From contig CANMQJ010000022.1 in assembly GCA_947500005.1 (NCBI GenBank), positions 23,147 through 87,146 of the forward strand: a stretch of 64,000 bases of DNA, read 5' to 3'. Under the pieces are notes generated by a model. That model was not told the origin of the DNA. It saw only the letters and a list, made by a program, of their open reading frames with translations, and searched no databases. Each line of letters begins with the position of its first letter. The first letter of the stretch is position 1. Shown one piece after another: positions 62,348-64,000 of this stretch. The position numbers and the translations under genes were made by a program. Source of the DNA: an uncultured Paracoccaceae bacterium. Lineage in GTDB: Bacteria > Pseudomonadota > Alphaproteobacteria > Rhodobacterales > Rhodobacteraceae.

Positions 62348-63046
62348 TTGTTTGTCGGTGGTTGGAAAGGCCACGCGCCGTTGGATTTCGCCAATTGGTA
62401 CCGCGATCTGTTGCGGTCCGAAGGGTTCGAGGTGACCGTCTGCGACACGCTGGCGCCACTGGAACGCCCCGAGGATCTGGCCGACCTGAGCCTGATCACG
62501 CCGATCTGGTCCTCGGCGCGATCGGGCCACCGCGAAGAGTTCGGCAATATTACCAAACCCCAGGAAGACGGGCTGCTCAAGCTTATCGGCGATGGTTGCG
62601 GGCTTGCGGGCTGGCACGGGCATATGGGCGATGCCTTCCGCGACCGACCGACCTATCATTTCCTGATCGGCGGGCAGTTCGTGGCTCATCCGCCAGGCTG
62701 GCCCGACAACCTGCAACCCACCGAGGATTACATCGACTACGATGTGACCATCTGCAAACCGGCTGACCCTATTGTCAAAGGGATTCGCAGCTTCCGCCTG
62801 ACCTCCGAACAATACTACATGCTGGTCGATCCCTCGAACGAGGTCCTGGCCACCACGACCTTCTCCGGTGACCACCTGTGGTGGATCGAAGGCACGGTGA
62901 TCCCTGTGGTCTGGAAACGCCGTTGGGACAGGGGGCGCGTGTTCTATTGCTCTATCGGGCACGAGTTGGACGACCTGAAAACACCTCAAGTGACCGAAAT
63001 CATCCGCCGCGGCGCGCTCTGGGCCGCGGGTGGCAAACACATCTGA
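62348..63046 (+). CDS. ThuA-domain protein (trehalose-utilisation type)
   Basis: 232-residue glutamine-amidotransferase-like fold: FVGGWKGHAPLDFANWYRDL, GLAGWHGHMGDAFRDRPTYH, GGQFVAHPPGW and RVFYCSIGHELDDL. The coordinate given uses TTG at 62348. Four codons further up, ACG AAA GCA GCT (62336) stands seven bases after AAAGGA, where an ATG would be expected (KAALFVGGW opening). An ATG-to-ACG change may therefore have weakened translation. ThuA proteins occur in sugar operons and may handle keto-sugars; function unproven. Confidence 0.78.
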   Translation: MFVGGWKGHAPLDFANWYRDLLRSEGFEVTVCDTLAPLERPEDLADLSLITPIWSSARSGHREEFGNITKPQEDGLLKLIGDGCGLAGWHGHMGDAFRDRPTYHFLIGGQFVAHPPGWPDNLQPTEDYIDYDVTICKPADPIVKGIRSFRLTSEQYYMLVDPSNEVLATTTFSGDHLWWIEGTVIPVVWKRRWDRGRVFYCSIGHELDDLKTPQVTEIIRRGALWAAGGKHI

Positions 63047-63068
63047 TCTGATCGAAAGGACATCCCTG

Positions 63069-63926
63069 ATGAAACTGCTGCGCTATGGTGCACCGGGTAC
63101 CGAAAAACCCGGCCTTCTGGATGCGGCGGGCCGCGTGCGCGACCTGTCGGGCGTGATCGTCGATATCGGCGGCGATACCCTGCGCCCCGAAGGCATCACG
63201 GCCCTGCAGAAGCTGGACCCCGAAAGCCTGCCGCTGGTCGAGGGCACCCCGCAGGAGGATCTGCGCCTTGGCGCCTGCGTGGGCAATATCGGCAAATATA
63301 TCTGTATAGGACTGAACTACGCCGATCACGCCGAAGAGGCGGGCATGCCCATCCCCGAAGAACCGATCATCTTCAACAAATGGACATCTGCCGTCTGCGG
63401 TCCCAACGATCCGATCCAGGTTCCTCGCGGGAGCGTCAAAACCGACTGGGAGGTCGAACTGGGCGTGGTGATCGGCAAACCGGGCATCTACATCGACGAA
63501 GACGAGGCCATGGACCATGTGGCGGGATTTTGCGTCATTAACGATGTGTCAGAGCGTGACTTCCAGCTTCATCGTGCGGGCACCTGGGACAAGGGCAAGG
63601 GCTGCGACACCTTTGGCCCCACCGGGCCATGGCTGGTCACTCCTGATGAGGTGGCCGATATGGACGCGCTTGAAATGTGGCTCGACGTCAATGGTGAACG
63701 GATGCAGTCCGGCTCCACCGCGACGCTGATCTTTCGCATTCCGCATCTTGTGTCCTACTGCAGCCGGTTCATGAGCCTGCAACCCGGCGATGTCATCTCG
63801 ACCGGCACGCCCCCCGGAGTCGGCATGGGCCAAAAACCGCCCCGCTACCTGCACGGCGGAGAGACTGTTTCGCTGGGGATTTCAGGGCTGGGCGAGCAGA
63901 GGAGCCTCGTTCTCAAGGCCCCTTAG
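63069..63926 (+). CDS. FAH-family hydrolase, probable 2,4-diketo-3-deoxy-L-fuconate/rhamnonate hydrolase
   Basis: 285-residue fumarylacetoacetate-hydrolase-family protein: KLLRYGAPGTEKPGLLDAAG, CIGLNYADHAEEAGMPIPEE, GSVKTDWEVELGVVIGKPG with metal-binding Glu residues, FCVINDVSERDFQ and VISTGTPPGVGMG. In the L-fucose/L-rhamnose oxidative route such a protein splits the diketo acid into pyruvate and L-lactate. Ureidoglycolate-lyase-like annotation is an alternative. GAAAGGAC precedes the ATG. Confidence 0.85.
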   Translation: MKLLRYGAPGTEKPGLLDAAGRVRDLSGVIVDIGGDTLRPEGITALQKLDPESLPLVEGTPQEDLRLGACVGNIGKYICIGLNYADHAEEAGMPIPEEPIIFNKWTSAVCGPNDPIQVPRGSVKTDWEVELGVVIGKPGIYIDEDEAMDHVAGFCVINDVSERDFQLHRAGTWDKGKGCDTFGPTGPWLVTPDEVADMDALEMWLDVNGERMQSGSTATLIFRIPHLVSYCSRFMSLQPGDVISTGTPPGVGMGQKPPRYLHGGETVSLGISGLGEQRSLVLKAP

Positions 63927-63983
63927 GTGTTTGATCCCACGGTTTGATGGTGTGATCCTTTCGACGGAATGGAAGGAAGCATT

Positions 63984-64000
63984 ATGGGACAAGTTCGTCA
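63984..64000 (+). CDS. Start of a further gene, cut by the window end
   Basis: ATG preceded by GGAAGGAAG seven bases upstream, followed by codons for GQVR before the window ends. It continues the plus-strand operon. Product cannot be named. Confidence 0.45.

Overview
The window is GC-rich DNA with tightly packed catabolic operons, many ATGA/TGATG start-stop overlaps, TRAP and ABC uptake systems and a dense scatter of dead insertion sequences. This gene content (AapJQM, DctPQM, a 2-keto-3-deoxy-xylonate dehydratase, an AtuA-type protein, type III CoA-transferases) fits an alphaproteobacterium, most likely Rhodobacterales (Roseobacter group), possibly a large plasmid or accessory chromosome region. 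The taxonomic call is inference from gene content. No rRNA, tRNA, CRISPR array or replication origin was recognised.

Layout. (1) 1-9.0 kb, minus strand: an amino-acid catabolic operon with an Aap-type ABC transporter, a type III CoA-transferase and a succinate-semialdehyde-type dehydrogenase. Its class III aminotransferase and MocR regulator are both decayed pseudogenes. (2) 9.3-21.25 kb, minus strand: an 11-gene acid-degradation operon with two enoyl-CoA hydratase-family proteins, an AtuA-family protein, a DctPQM TRAP transporter, two type III CoA-transferases, a GntR/HutC regulator, an acyl-CoA dehydrogenase and a quinone-oxidoreductase-like protein. (3) 21.4-24.83 kb: an insertion-sequence graveyard (IS256, IS3 and IS6 remnants). 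(4) 24.85-42.53 kb: a LacI regulator divergent from a sugar or polyol ABC transporter with two different ATPases, followed by isomerases, oxidoreductases and a mutarotase-like protein. After these comes a second block with a CoA-transferase, a leaderless solute-binding-like protein, a crotonase, an XylX-type dehydratase and alpha-ketoglutaric semialdehyde dehydrogenase. (5) 42.6-49.4 kb: a second graveyard (IS6, IS3, IS21 pieces) holding a PemK-like gene and a GSU2403-type nucleotidyltransferase. (6) 49.4-64 kb: a divergent 6-deoxysugar-type cluster. The minus arm carries a winged-helix/solute-binding fusion regulator, three SDRs, an M24 peptidase-family protein and an FMN L-lactate dehydrogenase-like protein. 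The plus arm carries an Rbs-type ABC transporter, an SDR, a truncated beta-hydroxyacid dehydrogenase, a ThuA-domain protein and a fumarylacetoacetate-hydrolase-family protein.

How the genes work together. In the last cluster a DHRS6-like SDR, a diketo-acid hydrolase-type FAH protein and an L-lactate dehydrogenase together match the oxidative L-fucose/L-rhamnose route ending in pyruvate plus L-lactate. In the middle cluster XylX plus the semialdehyde dehydrogenase match the end of the Weimberg route to 2-oxoglutarate. Three catabolic operons stop within about 0-31 bp of an IS6-type end, which suggests assembly by IS6-family transposition.

Most novel features: the DNA-binding/solute-binding fusion regulator with its paired 14-bp operator-like repeats, the leaderless solute-binding-like protein inside a CoA-ester operon, and the two complementary, asymmetrically degenerate ABC ATPases.
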